DNA of 47,751 nucleotides from JBOFSQ01 sp051651625. GTDB taxonomy: Bacteria > Planctomycetota > Planctomycetia > Pirellulales > Thermoguttaceae. Made by a program: the position numbers and the translations under genes. Location: the NCBI GenBank assembly GCA_051651625.1, contig JBOFSQ010000105.1:1-47751 (forward strand), read 5' to 3'. The first letter of the stretch is position 1. Each line of letters begins with the position of its first letter. Shown piece by piece: positions 7,279 through 15,990 of the stretch. Under the pieces are notes generated by a model, which saw only the letters and a list, made by a program, of their open reading frames with translations, was not told the origin of the DNA and did not search any database.

Positions 7279-9528
7279 CTACACGACCAATTCCTCGGCA
7301 GAAAGTCCCGTGAACTCGGCATCCAGACCAAACACAGAATCGTAGACGGAATCGAGGTTTTGATAGTAAATATCGATTGGCTTATTGTGAAAATTCAATT
7401 GGACGATGGCTCCAGAATCGACGAGTTTGTCAAAGGCATATTTTCGCAGATTCACTGTGTAACGCTGCAAAGATCGCATCAAGTCGCGGCTGGGGCCTTC
7501 TTTCCGAAGCTGGTCGATCCACGCGACACTTTGACCATATTTCACGATGACCGCAATAGAATCCTTGTCATCAATCAGTCGGAAATGATCTCCCACGTCA
7601 CGAAAGTAGACACTGCCGTCGTGATGTGTTGGGAGAAGGTCGTCGATGAACTCTTGGCCCGTATCGTTGAGCGAACTGTAGAATCCGGCAAAGTAGCGAG
7701 TGTAGGTCGCAGGATCGTGGGCATTGATTGGGTCGCCCGACAAGAGCAACTCGCGTGTTGTGCTCACGCCTTTTCCGATCAATCCGTGCAGTACGTCTGT
7801 CTCTGGCACAAAGACGAACATCTTCCCCATGTTTGGCAGTCGCCCTTCGCGGTTGCAGCGTCCCGCCGCTTGAACAATCGAGTCCAAACCGGCCATCGCA
7901 CGAAACACTACGGGGAAGTCAATATCGACACCCGCCTCGACCAATTGCGTGCTGATCACGCGGAGCGGCCCTGTCCCCGATTTCAGTCGCTCTTTGATAT
8001 TCTTAATCACATCACTGCGATGCTCTCCACACATCAGAGCCGACAAATGCACCGCAGAGTCGTCATACTTTTTCACAAGCTCATACAGCTTGCGACAATC
8101 GCGTCGTGTGTTGACAACGCACAAGACGCGGTCGTGCTGTTGCAGCGTTTCGGCAAGTTCCTCCCACGTCATAGGACGATTGGGGTCATTTGGAAATTGG
8201 TATTCCACACGTTGCAGCGATTGGTAATACCGCTGGGGTTCCGGCACGATTTCAGTCGCATGGTTCAACTTGGGGAGTGAAGCGGGCAAGTCTGAAAATG
8301 CTGGCTGGGTGGCGGTACACAGTACGATGCTCGTCCGAAACGTCGCCGCCAAGTGATTGAGAACATCAATGCACGGTGTCAAGTATTCTGGCGTGATGAG
8401 CTGCGCTTCGTCCAGCACCACCACGCTTTCGGCGATATTGTGGAGTTTGCGGCAACGGCTCGGTCTCGCTGCGTAGAGCGACTCAAAGAACTGGACATTC
8501 GTTGTCACAATAATCGGGGCGTCCCAGTTTTCCGCCGCCATTTCGAGAGCCGTGGCGGTATCTTCATCGACGCCACCTGCGGAACGATCTATGTTACTGT
8601 GATGCTCCACGACGTTGGCGTCGCCAAAGATCGACCGCAGAATGGCCGCCGTCTGTTCAATGATACTCGTGTACGGAATGACGTAGATTAACCTGCGCAG
8701 TTTGTGGAGTTGCGCGTGCTTAATCGCAAAGGCGACGCTTGAAAGCGTCTTGCCGCCGCCGGTGGGAACTGTGAGCGTGAAGAGTCCCGGTGGCTTACTT
8801 GCCGCCAAACAACACGCCTCAAAGATTTCATGACGAATGTGATTGATCGGTAAGGATGTATCTGCATTTGCCTCGGTGGCGTTCATGGATTGCCAGAACA
8901 TTTCACCGAGTTCTTCAAGACTTGGAAATGACGGGCGTTTCGCAAAGCGTTCGGGATTCATGAAGCGTTCGGTGTCGAGCCAGTCGGCATCGACAAGACA
9001 CGAAAAAAGCATCCTGACCCAAAGGTGATAATTCTCCGGCGTCACGCCACGGGGCAGTTTCAGATTTGTTTCGAGTCTTTCGAGAGACTGCGGCAACTCT
9101 TGACGGATTTTGTTGAGATTGTCTTTTGCCTCGGTCATTCGACAAACCAGCGATGCCGTTCCCGTTCTATCACTCTGATAGTCGGGCAACCCGGCGTGAT
9201 GTCCGGCGATGAGATACGCCAGTGTCCGCCCAAGATTCTTGCCGAATTTTTCCTCTGCAAAGGCAGCACCATGTCCACTGTGATTCACGCCCGACGGGAC
9301 GCGGTATGGACATGTGAACCCGTTTTCCTTGTAGAGTTTATTTTGAAAGCGGGCATCGTACTTGCCAAGGTCGTGCAAAATGGCGGCGATTTTGGCCCAC
9401 GCTTCGGAGCCGAACGGTCTCGCAAACTCCGCAGCACGAACCGACGTTTGATCGGCGTGTTCCGTAATCAACTGCCACTGTTCAGGCGGCATTCCCTTTT
9501 TCGTGTGAGCGTAGTGTGGTTTTATCAT
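7279..9528 (-). CDS. cas3: Cas3, HD nuclease-helicase
   Basis: 749 residues with an N-terminal HD nuclease fused to a superfamily 2 helicase, the normal I-C form. Seen: HD motif at 52-53 (AAILHDLGKYDARF), a further GHHAG histidine pair at 110-111, Walker A VPTGGGKT at 254-261, DEAQ at 373-376, the TAT motif at 405-407, and motif VI QAAGRCNREG at 553-562. It is recruited by Cascade to unwind and degrade target DNA. The start at 9528 (MIKPHYAHTKKG) is chosen because the upstream in-frame extension to 9897 has no family match; no strong ribosome site is seen. It is the first gene of the cas operon. Confidence 0.95.
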   Translation of the reverse strand: MIKPHYAHTKKGMPPEQWQLITEHADQTSVRAAEFARPFGSEAWAKIAAILHDLGKYDARFQNKLYKENGFTCPYRVPSGVNHSGHGAAFAEEKFGKNLGRTLAYLIAGHHAGLPDYQSDRTGTASLVCRMTEAKDNLNKIRQELPQSLERLETNLKLPRGVTPENYHLWVRMLFSCLVDADWLDTERFMNPERFAKRPSFPSLEELGEMFWQSMNATEANADTSLPINHIRHEIFEACCLAASKPPGLFTLTVPTGGGKTLSSVAFAIKHAQLHKLRRLIYVIPYTSIIEQTAAILRSIFGDANVVEHHSNIDRSAGGVDEDTATALEMAAENWDAPIIVTTNVQFFESLYAARPSRCRKLHNIAESVVVLDEAQLITPEYLTPCIDVLNHLAATFRTSIVLCTATQPAFSDLPASLPKLNHATEIVPEPQRYYQSLQRVEYQFPNDPNRPMTWEELAETLQQHDRVLCVVNTRRDCRKLYELVKKYDDSAVHLSALMCGEHRSDVIKNIKERLKSGTGPLRVISTQLVEAGVDIDFPVVFRAMAGLDSIVQAAGRCNREGRLPNMGKMFVFVPETDVLHGLIGKGVSTTRELLLSGDPINAHDPATYTRYFAGFYSSLNDTGQEFIDDLLPTHHDGSVYFRDVGDHFRLIDDKDSIAVIVKYGQSVAWIDQLRKEGPSRDLMRSLQRYTVNLRKYAFDKLVDSGAIVQLNFHNKPIDIYYQNLDSVYDSVFGLDAEFTGLSAEELVV

Positions 9529-9943
9529 GAGGGTGTGCGCGTATGAGTGGTGGACTGGGTTTCCTAGACAGAAAAAGGGAGGGGAATAAGCTATAGGGTT
9601 GGCGAAAAAGTTAGCGGGTGAAAACGGTAGTCGGCGAAACTCCGCAACTGATCGTCTTGCGAAACTTTCACCGTTTTCTCGGCAGCATCTAAGTCGTGCA
9701 GATTCCGGTCGAACAGCCACTCCTCGACAAAGATCAACTGCGGCAGATCGCGACCGACATCGCAGGCGAACTTCCCGAAGATGCAAACACAACTCGCGTC
9801 TCGAAGCCACCGCTGGAAGAAATCCGAAGAGAGAGAACGTCGCGGTTATTTCTCTTTGAGCAACTTCCGCAATGCTGCTGCCGGAGAACAAGTGCAACGC
9901 CCAACTCCGTCAATACGCCGGAATACCGGCTCCTTTCCGGCTG
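9529..9943. other. Intergenic stretch upstream of cas3, no convincing gene
   Basis: About 415 bp. A plus-strand frame from a GTG at 9696 starts MQIPVEQPLLDKDQLRQIAT and looks protein-like for about 50 residues before turning into cysteine-rich nonsense. It could be a remnant, but it has no ribosome site and no recognised family. The cas3 promoter should lie in the left part. Confidence 0.4.
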
Positions 9944-10682
9944 TTATTGCACGCGGCTGCACGGCGTTGTGATTTCTTCGAGCGTGAACGCGAGAGCAGC
10001 CAGTGCTTTGGCATTTTTGTATGGGTCGGGGTAGTCTAAACTGCGGATGCGAGCGGCAGCGGTTTCGATGGTTGTTTTTGCAGCTTCGATATTGCCGTCC
10101 GAAAATTGTCCGCGTGCTACCCGACTGGCAATCCCTGCGATGCACTGAACATCCGTAAACGCCCTGCGAGAAAAAGTGACGTTCGGTGCCGCCTGTGCAT
10201 TCGCCATTTTCACCCCAGCCGTGATATACTCTTCAGGGAGGGCTGTCGCTTCGTCATATCGCTTTTGCGAAACAAGTACATCGGTAATGGCGAAAATCAC
10301 GTTGTTCGTCTCCAAAGCAGCACGCGGCAATTTGTGTGAAATAAGCCGTGTCGGGATAAGTCTGCTTCATTGCGAGACGCAAAACTTGCGGGTCACGCTG
10401 TTCACAAACGAGACGAAAGATTGCGTCGCGGAGTTCGTATGTTTCACTCTCGTATTTCTCAAGAGTGTCGAGGGCCGTTTCAGCATCGCCACATCGGATG
10501 GCGTGTTCGGCAACTTGGCAGGCGATTATTTGGTTGCGTGTGACGGCACCAGCTTGTTTCGCAAACTCTTTTGCCGCGTCAATGAGCGACTGCGGTGTCT
10601 CCGCCCTCCCAGTCGCACACCATGCCAAAAAGATGGTTACGGAAAGAACGAAACCGACCAGCGAAATTGTATGCGTTTTCAT
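9944..10682 (-). pseudogene. Frameshifted secreted TPR-like protein
   Basis: Two minus-strand reading frames look like halves of one gene. The 5' part (10682 to 10254) starts MKTHTISLVGFVLSVTIFLA with a signal peptide and AAGGA upstream, followed by alanine-rich helical pairs (QVAEHAIRCGDAETALDTLEK) like tetratricopeptide repeats. The 3' part (from about 10330 to 9944) continues the same style (RYDEATALPEEYITAGVKMA; ALAALAFTLEEI). The frame switch falls near 10325-10345 and is consistent with a one-base indel. About 246 residues in all. No name can be given. It may be a real pseudogene or a sequencing error. Confidence 0.6.
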
Positions 10683-10746
10683 TGTGTGATTCCTTGTGTT
10701 TTGGACGGAGAGAGACGTTCTGTTGCACTCGGTTATTCCTTGGCGA

Positions 10747-11709
10747 CTAGCGCGGTGGCGTGCGAAATGTCAGCGCGCGGGCTGGGTTGGTAACGAGAAA
10801 CATCGTGACGAGTTCCGGCGCAACCCCCGCTTTCAAAAGTCGCGGGACGAAACGGTTTTGCAAATACGAAAGTCCGGGGCCGCCGCCGTAACTCGGCCAA
10901 ATCGTTCGCGGCGCAGCGTCCATCGCAAGAAGAATCTGCGACGCAAACCCCGAATCAACCATCGCCAAAATCAAGTCTATAATCGTTGAGTCTGGAAAAT
11001 ACTTCGTTCTCGCAATACCGTCGTAGACGAGAAACGCACCCGTCGCCGCAATCTCACGGTGAAGAAATCGGTCGGGGTTGCGGTCGAGATGCGAGATGAT
11101 CATCGCAGAGGCGGAAACACCGTACCGCGACGCAAGTTCAATCTGCTCCAGCCCGCACGTCCCCATTTCGGTGTGCGTGATAATCGGTGCGCCCGTCGCG
11201 TGGTGCGCCGCCGCCACCGCCTCAACGATTTTTTCGACTACCGGCGGAACGAAGTGATACTCGCTGGCGAACTTCACGCACCCCGCGCGAATGTCGGTTT
11301 GCTTTTGCGCAGCGTCGTCAAACATTCCGTCATTCAGTTCACTGATCATACGCGCCGCAAGTTTGTCCGCAGACTCCGACCAAACAAAGTGATCAGACGG
11401 ATAGAAGCAGCCGCGATGAAACCCCGTCGTCGCAACAATCTGCACCCCCGAACGCTCCGACAGCAAACGCATCAACTGCGGCGAACGCTCCACGCCTATC
11501 GGCTGCGCATCAACCAGCGAACAACCACCAGTACGACGAAAATCTTCAAGACCATGAGCAGTCTTGTCAACGTCGTCGAGTAAAAGCGCGGAGTTTACAC
11601 GCGAACTCGGTCCAGCGAGAATGATCGTGTGCTCGTGGGCGTGCGTGACACCAAGCGAGTCTGGCGCGATGTCGCCGGTCACGGTGCGTATGAATGGTGC
11701 TGGCGGCAT
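10747..11709 (-). CDS. Phosphotriesterase-family amidohydrolase
   Basis: 320 residues, TIM-barrel metal hydrolase of the phosphotriesterase family. All binuclear metal ligands are visible: H23-A-H25 (THAHEH), the probable carboxylated lysine K146 (CVKFASEYH), H179 (IITHTEMG), H207 (ISHLDRN) and D264 (LAMDAAPR). The family includes lactonases and phosphodiesterases; the true substrate cannot be read from sequence. The start MPPAPFIRTVTGDI at 11709 begins at the usual family position; the upstream in-frame part comes from repeat DNA. No signal peptide, so probably cytoplasmic. Neighbours do not suggest a pathway. Confidence 0.85.
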   Translation of the reverse strand: MPPAPFIRTVTGDIAPDSLGVTHAHEHTIILAGPSSRVNSALLLDDVDKTAHGLEDFRRTGGCSLVDAQPIGVERSPQLMRLLSERSGVQIVATTGFHRGCFYPSDHFVWSESADKLAARMISELNDGMFDDAAQKQTDIRAGCVKFASEYHFVPPVVEKIVEAVAAAHHATGAPIITHTEMGTCGLEQIELASRYGVSASAMIISHLDRNPDRFLHREIAATGAFLVYDGIARTKYFPDSTIIDLILAMVDSGFASQILLAMDAAPRTIWPSYGGGPGLSYLQNRFVPRLLKAGVAPELVTMFLVTNPARALTFRTPPR

Positions 11710-11763
11710 CGTTGTTTTGTGAGCGTTCACGGATTTTGTGTTTGAGAGCAGTTCTTTTTTTCT

Positions 11764-11918
11764 CACACGAAGGCACAAAGGCACGAAGAGGAGAGAACGC
11801 GGAACACGCGGAAAAACGGAAGACGCGGAATTCAGAATTCCGCGTCTTTCCGTCCTTCAGCGATTTCCGCGTTAAAATTCTTCTTTGTGCCTTCGTGCCT
11901 TTGTGTGAGGCTCCTCAA
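11764..11918. repeat. Family E long inverted repeat (CACAAAGGCACGAAG)
   Basis: Arms of ACGAAGGCACAAAGGCACG type at about 11767 and CTTTGTGCCTTCGTGCCTTT at about 11882-11901 face each other. Inside, AACGCGGAA..GACGCGGAATTC is matched by GAATTCCGCGTC..TTCCGCGTT, so most of the 150 bp can fold into one long hairpin. A related element lies at 33417-33700. It separates the hydrolase from leuD. Confidence 0.8.
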
Positions 11919-11983
11919 AAAAACTGAACAGACGTGAAAATTGACAGGTACCGGTTGGATGTTTCGGCTATGCCAAACCTGAT

Positions 11984-12571
11984 CTACTTGATCCCAAACA
12001 CCGATTCGTAGTGGCTGATGTCGCCTTCGTGGGTGAGGGTTTCGCCGATGTCGTCGAGTCCTTGCAGCAGGTTGTTGCGGCGGTGCGGATCGATGGTGAA
12101 CTTCATCGTCTCACAGTTTACGGTCACTTCGCACGTCGTCAGGTTGACCGTTGCCGTCAGCGGCGCAGCGGCGGCGAGTTTGAACAGTTTTTCGATCTCG
12201 CTCTCGGTGAGCACAACGGGGAGAATCCCGTTTTTGAAACAGTTGTTGTAGAAGATGTCGGCGAAGCTCGACGCCAAGACGACGCGAAAACCGTAGTCGG
12301 CCAGTCCCCACGGGGCGTGTTCGCGGCTGCTGCCGCACCCGAAATTGCGACGCGAAAGAAGTACCGTCGCCGAACGATATTCGGGACGATTGAGGATGAA
12401 GTCGGGGTCTTCAGTACCGTCGGGGAGATAACGCCAGTCGTAAAACAGATACTTCCCGAAACCGCTCCGCTCGACTCGTTTCAAAAACTGCTTCGGCATA
12501 AGCTGGTCGGTATCAATGTCGCTGCGGTCTATCGGGACGACGGTCCCTGCGTGTGTTGTGAATGGTTGCAT
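11984..12571 (-). CDS. leuD: 3-isopropylmalate dehydratase small subunit
   Basis: 195 residues, full length. LeuD forms with LeuC the isomerase that converts 2-isopropylmalate to 3-isopropylmalate in leucine synthesis. The N-terminus FTTHAGTVVPIDRSDIDTDQLMPKQFLK and the RRNFGCGSSREHAPWGL loop (about 75-90) are signatures of the small (swivel) subunit. leuC is not adjacent in this window, so the two subunits are encoded apart or leuC lies elsewhere. A family C arm (GGCTATGCCAAACC) lies just downstream at about 11961-11985. Confidence 0.95.
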   Translation of the reverse strand: MQPFTTHAGTVVPIDRSDIDTDQLMPKQFLKRVERSGFGKYLFYDWRYLPDGTEDPDFILNRPEYRSATVLLSRRNFGCGSSREHAPWGLADYGFRVVLASSFADIFYNNCFKNGILPVVLTESEIEKLFKLAAAAPLTATVNLTTCEVTVNCETMKFTIDPHRRNNLLQGLDDIGETLTHEGDISHYESVFGIK

Positions 12572-12664
12572 GATTTTTGGTTTGGTGAATGAAGGTGGAA
12601 CACGTCACGTTCAACGTGTGCGATATGATACCGTCTTTTGGCGTTGGGTGTAGGGAGTCTCCCC

Positions 12665-12692
12665 TTGGCAAAGTTAGTGATTCGAGTAGAAT
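12665..12692 (+). promoter_or_regulatory. Putative sigma-70-type promoter for rpmG
   Basis: TTGGCA at 12665-12670 and TAGAAT at 12687-12692 with a 16-base spacer, 64 bases before the rpmG start, in the divergent leuD-rpmG intergenic region. Predicted from consensus only. Confidence 0.4.
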
Positions 12693-12755
12693 CCCGCCCG
12701 TGTTTTCGTCGCGTGTACGGATTCCAACAATACAAAAGTGCGAAGGAGGTCTATC

Positions 12756-12929
12756 GTGGCAGGTGGTAAAAAGGGAAAGAAGAAGTCGGAAACGGTGTTT
12801 CTCGTTTGCGAAGAGTGTGGGGAATACAACTATTCGATGCGTCGCAAGCCGGGCGGCGAAAAGCTCAAAGTGAGCAAGTTTTGCCCGCGGCTCCGCAAGC
12901 ACACGATCCATAATGAGAAAAAGAAGTAA
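12756..12929 (+). CDS. rpmG: 50S ribosomal protein L33
   Basis: 57 residues. Starts at GTG 12756, six bases after AAGGAGG, the best ribosome site in this region; the upstream ATG at 12738 is not in a position to use it. The sequence has the L33 pattern: a basic start, FLVCEECGEYNYSMRRKP, then FCPRLRKHTIHNEKKK. L33 is a small protein of the large ribosomal subunit near the E site. The first zinc-type pair (CxxC) is present, but the second is reduced to a single cysteine (FCPRL instead of CPxC), so zinc binding may be lost. Its end overlaps recJ by 17 bases. Confidence 0.93.
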   Translation: MAGGKKGKKKSETVFLVCEECGEYNYSMRRKPGGEKLKVSKFCPRLRKHTIHNEKKK

Positions 12930-14778
12930 CTGGAAACTGCCACACTACGACGCGACACTCGTTCGGCAAATTGTCGAAAGCGGGAACGTCTCGGCGGTAG
13001 TAGCGCAGATTCTCCTCGCGCGCGGCGTCGTCTTGCCGCGCGACGTGCAGCAGTTTCTCAATCCAAAACTGCTCGACCTTCGTACGCCGGAGTCGCTCCC
13101 CGGATGTCTCGACGTTGCACAAAATCTCAAGACCGCCATCGAAAACGGTGAACGTATTACCGTCTGCGGCGACTACGACGTCGATGGAATGACGGCGACC
13201 GCGATTCTCGTTCGCGCGATTCGCCAGCTTGGTGGCAACGTCGGTTGGGACATTCCGAGTCGCCACGACGGATACGGTTTGAGCGCGAACGCTGTCAACC
13301 GTCTCGCCGAAAAAGGGACGCAGTGTATTATCACCGTCGATTGCGGCATCTCCGCAAACGACGCCGCCGACGCCGCGCGAGCACTCTCGCTCCGACTCCT
13401 CATCACCGACCACCACGCCATCAGCGGCCCGCTCCCGTGGGCAACCGCAATCGCACATCCCGATCTCGAACTCACGCAAACCAACGCAACGTTGTCGTCC
13501 GACGCCGAAAACGTTGCGTCGAACGGCGTGCCAGTTTGTGGAGCGTGTGTTGCGTTCAAAGTTGCGTGGGGACTCGGAAAACTTTTTTCGGGAACAACGA
13601 AAGTTGCGAGCGACTATCAAAAAACTCTCGTCGAGGCGATAGCGTTTGCGGCGATTGGGACTGTCGCCGACGTTATGCCGCTTGTTGGCGACAACCGCGC
13701 GCTCGTTCGCCACGGTCTTGAAGTTGCACTGCGCGAGACGACTTCGATTGGGCTTCACGCACTTCTCGAAGTCTGCGGACGCCGCGGTAAAACTACGTCG
13801 TCAGAAGACATTGCGTTTCAGTTTGCACCGCGTCTCAACGCTGCTGGTCGTATGGGACAGGAGCAACTCGGTGTCGAACTTTTGCTAACCGACGACGCCG
13901 CCCGCGCACGCGAGCTGGCGGTTTTGCTCGACGAACTCAACACGCAACGTCGCGCGAAAGAGACGCAGATAATCAAGGAAGCCCACAAACAGATCAAGTC
14001 GCGGTTTCCGCTCGAAACGAACGACGCTGCAAACAAAACCGCAGAAGAATCGGAGCACGCGACGCTCCCTGAAGATGTTGCGGCGTTGGTACTTTACGGT
14101 CACGACTGGCCAGCGGGAATTATTGGTATCGTCGCAGGCCGCATTACTGAAGAGTTTCACCGTCCGACGGTTGTACTTACTGGCGAAGGTGGCGGCGGCG
14201 ACAAGTTGCGTGGTTCGGCGCGGTCGATAGCGGGAGTTTCGGTCGTTGACATTTTCAAGGCGTGCGAAGAACGCTGCGCTTTGCACAGTGAAAACTACGA
14301 GATGACTGGTGGCGGTCACGCGATGGCTGCGGGGCTTACGCTCCCTGCCGATGCGCTCGACTTTTTCCGCGAGACGTTTACGGCAGAAGTTGCGAAGGTG
14401 CTAACGCCGGAACTGATGGTGCGGTCGCTCAACATCGACGCCGAGTTTACGCTGTCGGATTTGACATCGGAAGTTGTGCATCAGATTGAGCAGATGCGTC
14501 CGTTTGGTGCGGGGAATCGTCGTCCGCTTTTGATGGCGTCGGGCGTCGTCGTTGACGCACCGCCAGTCGCGGCGGCGAAGTTTGCGTCGGTCGTATTTCG
14601 GCAGGCGTCAACGTCGATGCGATGCGTCGCGTTTGGCAGTATGATTCCGCGACTGGTCGCGCTTACCGAACACGTCGGCAAACCGCTCGACATTGTATTC
14701 CACGCCTCACACAGCCAGTATCGCCGAGAGACCGAGCTGCAACTGGTCGATTGGCGGCAATCAGAGCACGAAGCGTAA
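12913..14778 (+). CDS. recJ: Single-stranded-DNA-specific exonuclease RecJ
   Basis: 621 residues. RecJ degrades single-stranded DNA 5' to 3' in recombination and mismatch repair. DHH-family motifs are visible: GDYDVDG at 86-92, D143 in TVDCGIS, DHH at 166-168, and the DHHA1 motif TGGGHAMAAG near 463-472, followed by the OB-like domain with GAGNRRP. The start at 12913 lies inside rpmG (17-base overlap), suggesting coupling. The last residues, QSEHEA and the stop, are encoded by a family B repeat copy at 14759-14785, so the native C-terminus was probably altered by the repeat. Confidence 0.94.
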   Translation: MRKRSNWKLPHYDATLVRQIVESGNVSAVVAQILLARGVVLPRDVQQFLNPKLLDLRTPESLPGCLDVAQNLKTAIENGERITVCGDYDVDGMTATAILVRAIRQLGGNVGWDIPSRHDGYGLSANAVNRLAEKGTQCIITVDCGISANDAADAARALSLRLLITDHHAISGPLPWATAIAHPDLELTQTNATLSSDAENVASNGVPVCGACVAFKVAWGLGKLFSGTTKVASDYQKTLVEAIAFAAIGTVADVMPLVGDNRALVRHGLEVALRETTSIGLHALLEVCGRRGKTTSSEDIAFQFAPRLNAAGRMGQEQLGVELLLTDDAARARELAVLLDELNTQRRAKETQIIKEAHKQIKSRFPLETNDAANKTAEESEHATLPEDVAALVLYGHDWPAGIIGIVAGRITEEFHRPTVVLTGEGGGGDKLRGSARSIAGVSVVDIFKACEERCALHSENYEMTGGGHAMAAGLTLPADALDFFRETFTAEVAKVLTPELMVRSLNIDAEFTLSDLTSEVVHQIEQMRPFGAGNRRPLLMASGVVVDAPPVAAAKFASVVFRQASTSMRCVAFGSMIPRLVALTEHVGKPLDIVFHASHSQYRRETELQLVDWRQSEHEA

Positions 14779-14785
14779 GCGAGTG
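14759..14785 (+). repeat. Family B repeat overlapping the recJ stop
   Basis: AATCAGAGCACGAAGCGTAA followed by GCGAGTG; the TAA inside the repeat is the recJ stop codon. Confidence 0.85.
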
Positions 14786-14798
14786 GCAGATTGGCAAT

Positions 14799-14854
14799 CG
14801 TATTCCGATATGACATATAGGTCCTATAGGACCTATATGTCATATCGGAATACG
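14799..14854. repeat. 56-bp perfect palindrome
   Basis: Two 28-base arms with no loop and no mismatch, centred on GGTCCTA/TAGGACC. It lies between recJ and the epimerase gene, where it could act as a terminator-like hairpin or a cruciform. It resembles other planctomycete TATAGGACCTAT palindromes. No poly-T tail follows, so a simple Rho-independent terminator is unlikely. Confidence 0.9.
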
Positions 14855-14917
14855 GCTGAAAATCTAGCAGCGTGAAACTTTTCTTCTACGAACAATCAAC
14901 CCCAAGGAGACGTTTCG

Positions 14918-15766
14918 ATGAAATTGAGTATGAACTTGCTTTTGTGGACCGACACATTGAGTTCCGACAAGTTGCCGCTCCTCGACCAGATGAAGGCGAT
15001 TGGTTTCGACGGAGTTGAGCTTCCGATGTTTGACCGCGACACTGTCAACGCGGCGGCGTGGGGGAAGGCACTCGACAATCTTGCGCTCATTCGTACCGGC
15101 ACTTGTGCGTTCGGCCCCGACGACCATCTCATAAGTAGTGACGCGAAGGTGCGGCGTCACGCGGTCGATTCGATCAAACAGACTCTCGATTGCTGCGCGG
15201 CGGCGGGTTGCCAGACGATGGTCGGTCACGCCACGCAGGCACTCGGCGTCTTCACCGGTAACGGCCCGACCGCCGACGAGTGGAAGTGGGCACGCGACGG
15301 CATCCGCGAGGCTTCCGAACACGCTCAAAAAGTTGGCGTCAAGATCGCGCTTGAGGCCTTGAATCGTTTCGAGTGCTACTTCATCAATTCGATGGCCGAC
15401 ATGAAACGATTTGTTGACGACGTGAATCATCCGTACTGCCGTGCGATGTACGACACGTTCCACGCCAACATCGAGGAGAAGTCGCCGCAGGCCGCACTTG
15501 CGACGATCAAAGACCACTTGATTCACGTCCACATTTCGGAGTCTGACCGCAGCACTCCCGGCACCGGAATGGTTCACTGGGACGAGACGTTTGACGCACT
15601 CCGCAAGATCGGTTACGACGGGATATTGTGTTGTGAGGCGTTTGGTCTTGCGTTACCGAAGCTGTCGGCGGCAACGAAAATCTGGCGACGGATGTACACT
15701 TCCGAAGAACAGCTCGCCCGCGATGTATACAAGTTCATGAAAGAGAATGTCGCAAAGCGGTGGTAG
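14918..15766 (+). CDS. D-tagatose 3-epimerase-like sugar epimerase
   Basis: 282 residues, xylose-isomerase-like TIM barrel. The four metal and catalytic ligands of D-tagatose/D-psicose 3-epimerases align with a constant shift of six residues from the Pseudomonas cichorii enzyme numbering that I recall: E146 (EALNRFECYF), D179 (MYDTFHANIEE), H205 (IHVHISESDR) and E240 (CCEAFG). These enzymes interconvert ketohexoses at C3; the true substrate is unknown. CAAGGAG lies upstream of the ATG. The enzyme is probably cytoplasmic. It sits alone between recJ and mutL, set off by repeat DNA on both sides. Confidence 0.85.
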   Translation: MKLSMNLLLWTDTLSSDKLPLLDQMKAIGFDGVELPMFDRDTVNAAAWGKALDNLALIRTGTCAFGPDDHLISSDAKVRRHAVDSIKQTLDCCAAAGCQTMVGHATQALGVFTGNGPTADEWKWARDGIREASEHAQKVGVKIALEALNRFECYFINSMADMKRFVDDVNHPYCRAMYDTFHANIEEKSPQAALATIKDHLIHVHISESDRSTPGTGMVHWDETFDALRKIGYDGILCCEAFGLALPKLSAATKIWRRMYTSEEQLARDVYKFMKENVAKRW

Positions 15767-15797
15767 ATTTTCTGGTGGTTGTACGCGGTTACAGTAC

Positions 15798-15984
15798 AAT
15801 CAGAACACTAAGCGTAAGCGAGTGCCCGAATCAGAACACGAAGCGTAAGCGAGTTTCCTGAATCAGAACACGAAGCGTAAGCGAGTGCCCGAATCAGAAC
15901 ACGAAGCGTAAGCGAGTGCCCTGAATCAGAACACGAAGCGTAAACGAGTGTCTCGAATCAGAACACGAAGCGTAAGCGAGTGAG
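15798..15984 (+). repeat. Six-unit tandem family B repeat upstream of mutL
   Basis: Six near-identical 27-base copies of AATCAGAACACGAAGCGTAA + GCGAGTG in direct orientation with a 30-33 base period, separated by 3-6 bases (CCC, CCTG and the like). It ends seven bases before the mutL ATG. No unique spacers, so it is not a CRISPR. Confidence 0.93.
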
Positions 15985-15990
15985 AATCCA

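Noticed and set aside
9529..9897. N-terminal extension of Cas3
   Set aside because: No similarity to Cas3; arginine/alanine-rich nonsense and a better start at 9528.
9696..10034. Plus-strand protein MQIPVEQPLLDKDQ..
   Set aside because: Protein-like for about 50 residues only, no ribosome site, overlaps the frameshifted gene; kept only as a note.
12011..12592. 193-codon plus-strand frame opposite leuD
   Set aside because: Antisense shadow; leuD is unmistakable.
14799..14854. Rho-independent terminator
   Set aside because: Perfect palindrome but no loop and no T run; kept as a palindrome only.
15798..15984. Possible second CRISPR array upstream of mutL
   Set aside because: Units follow each other with only 3-6 bases between them; no unique spacers.
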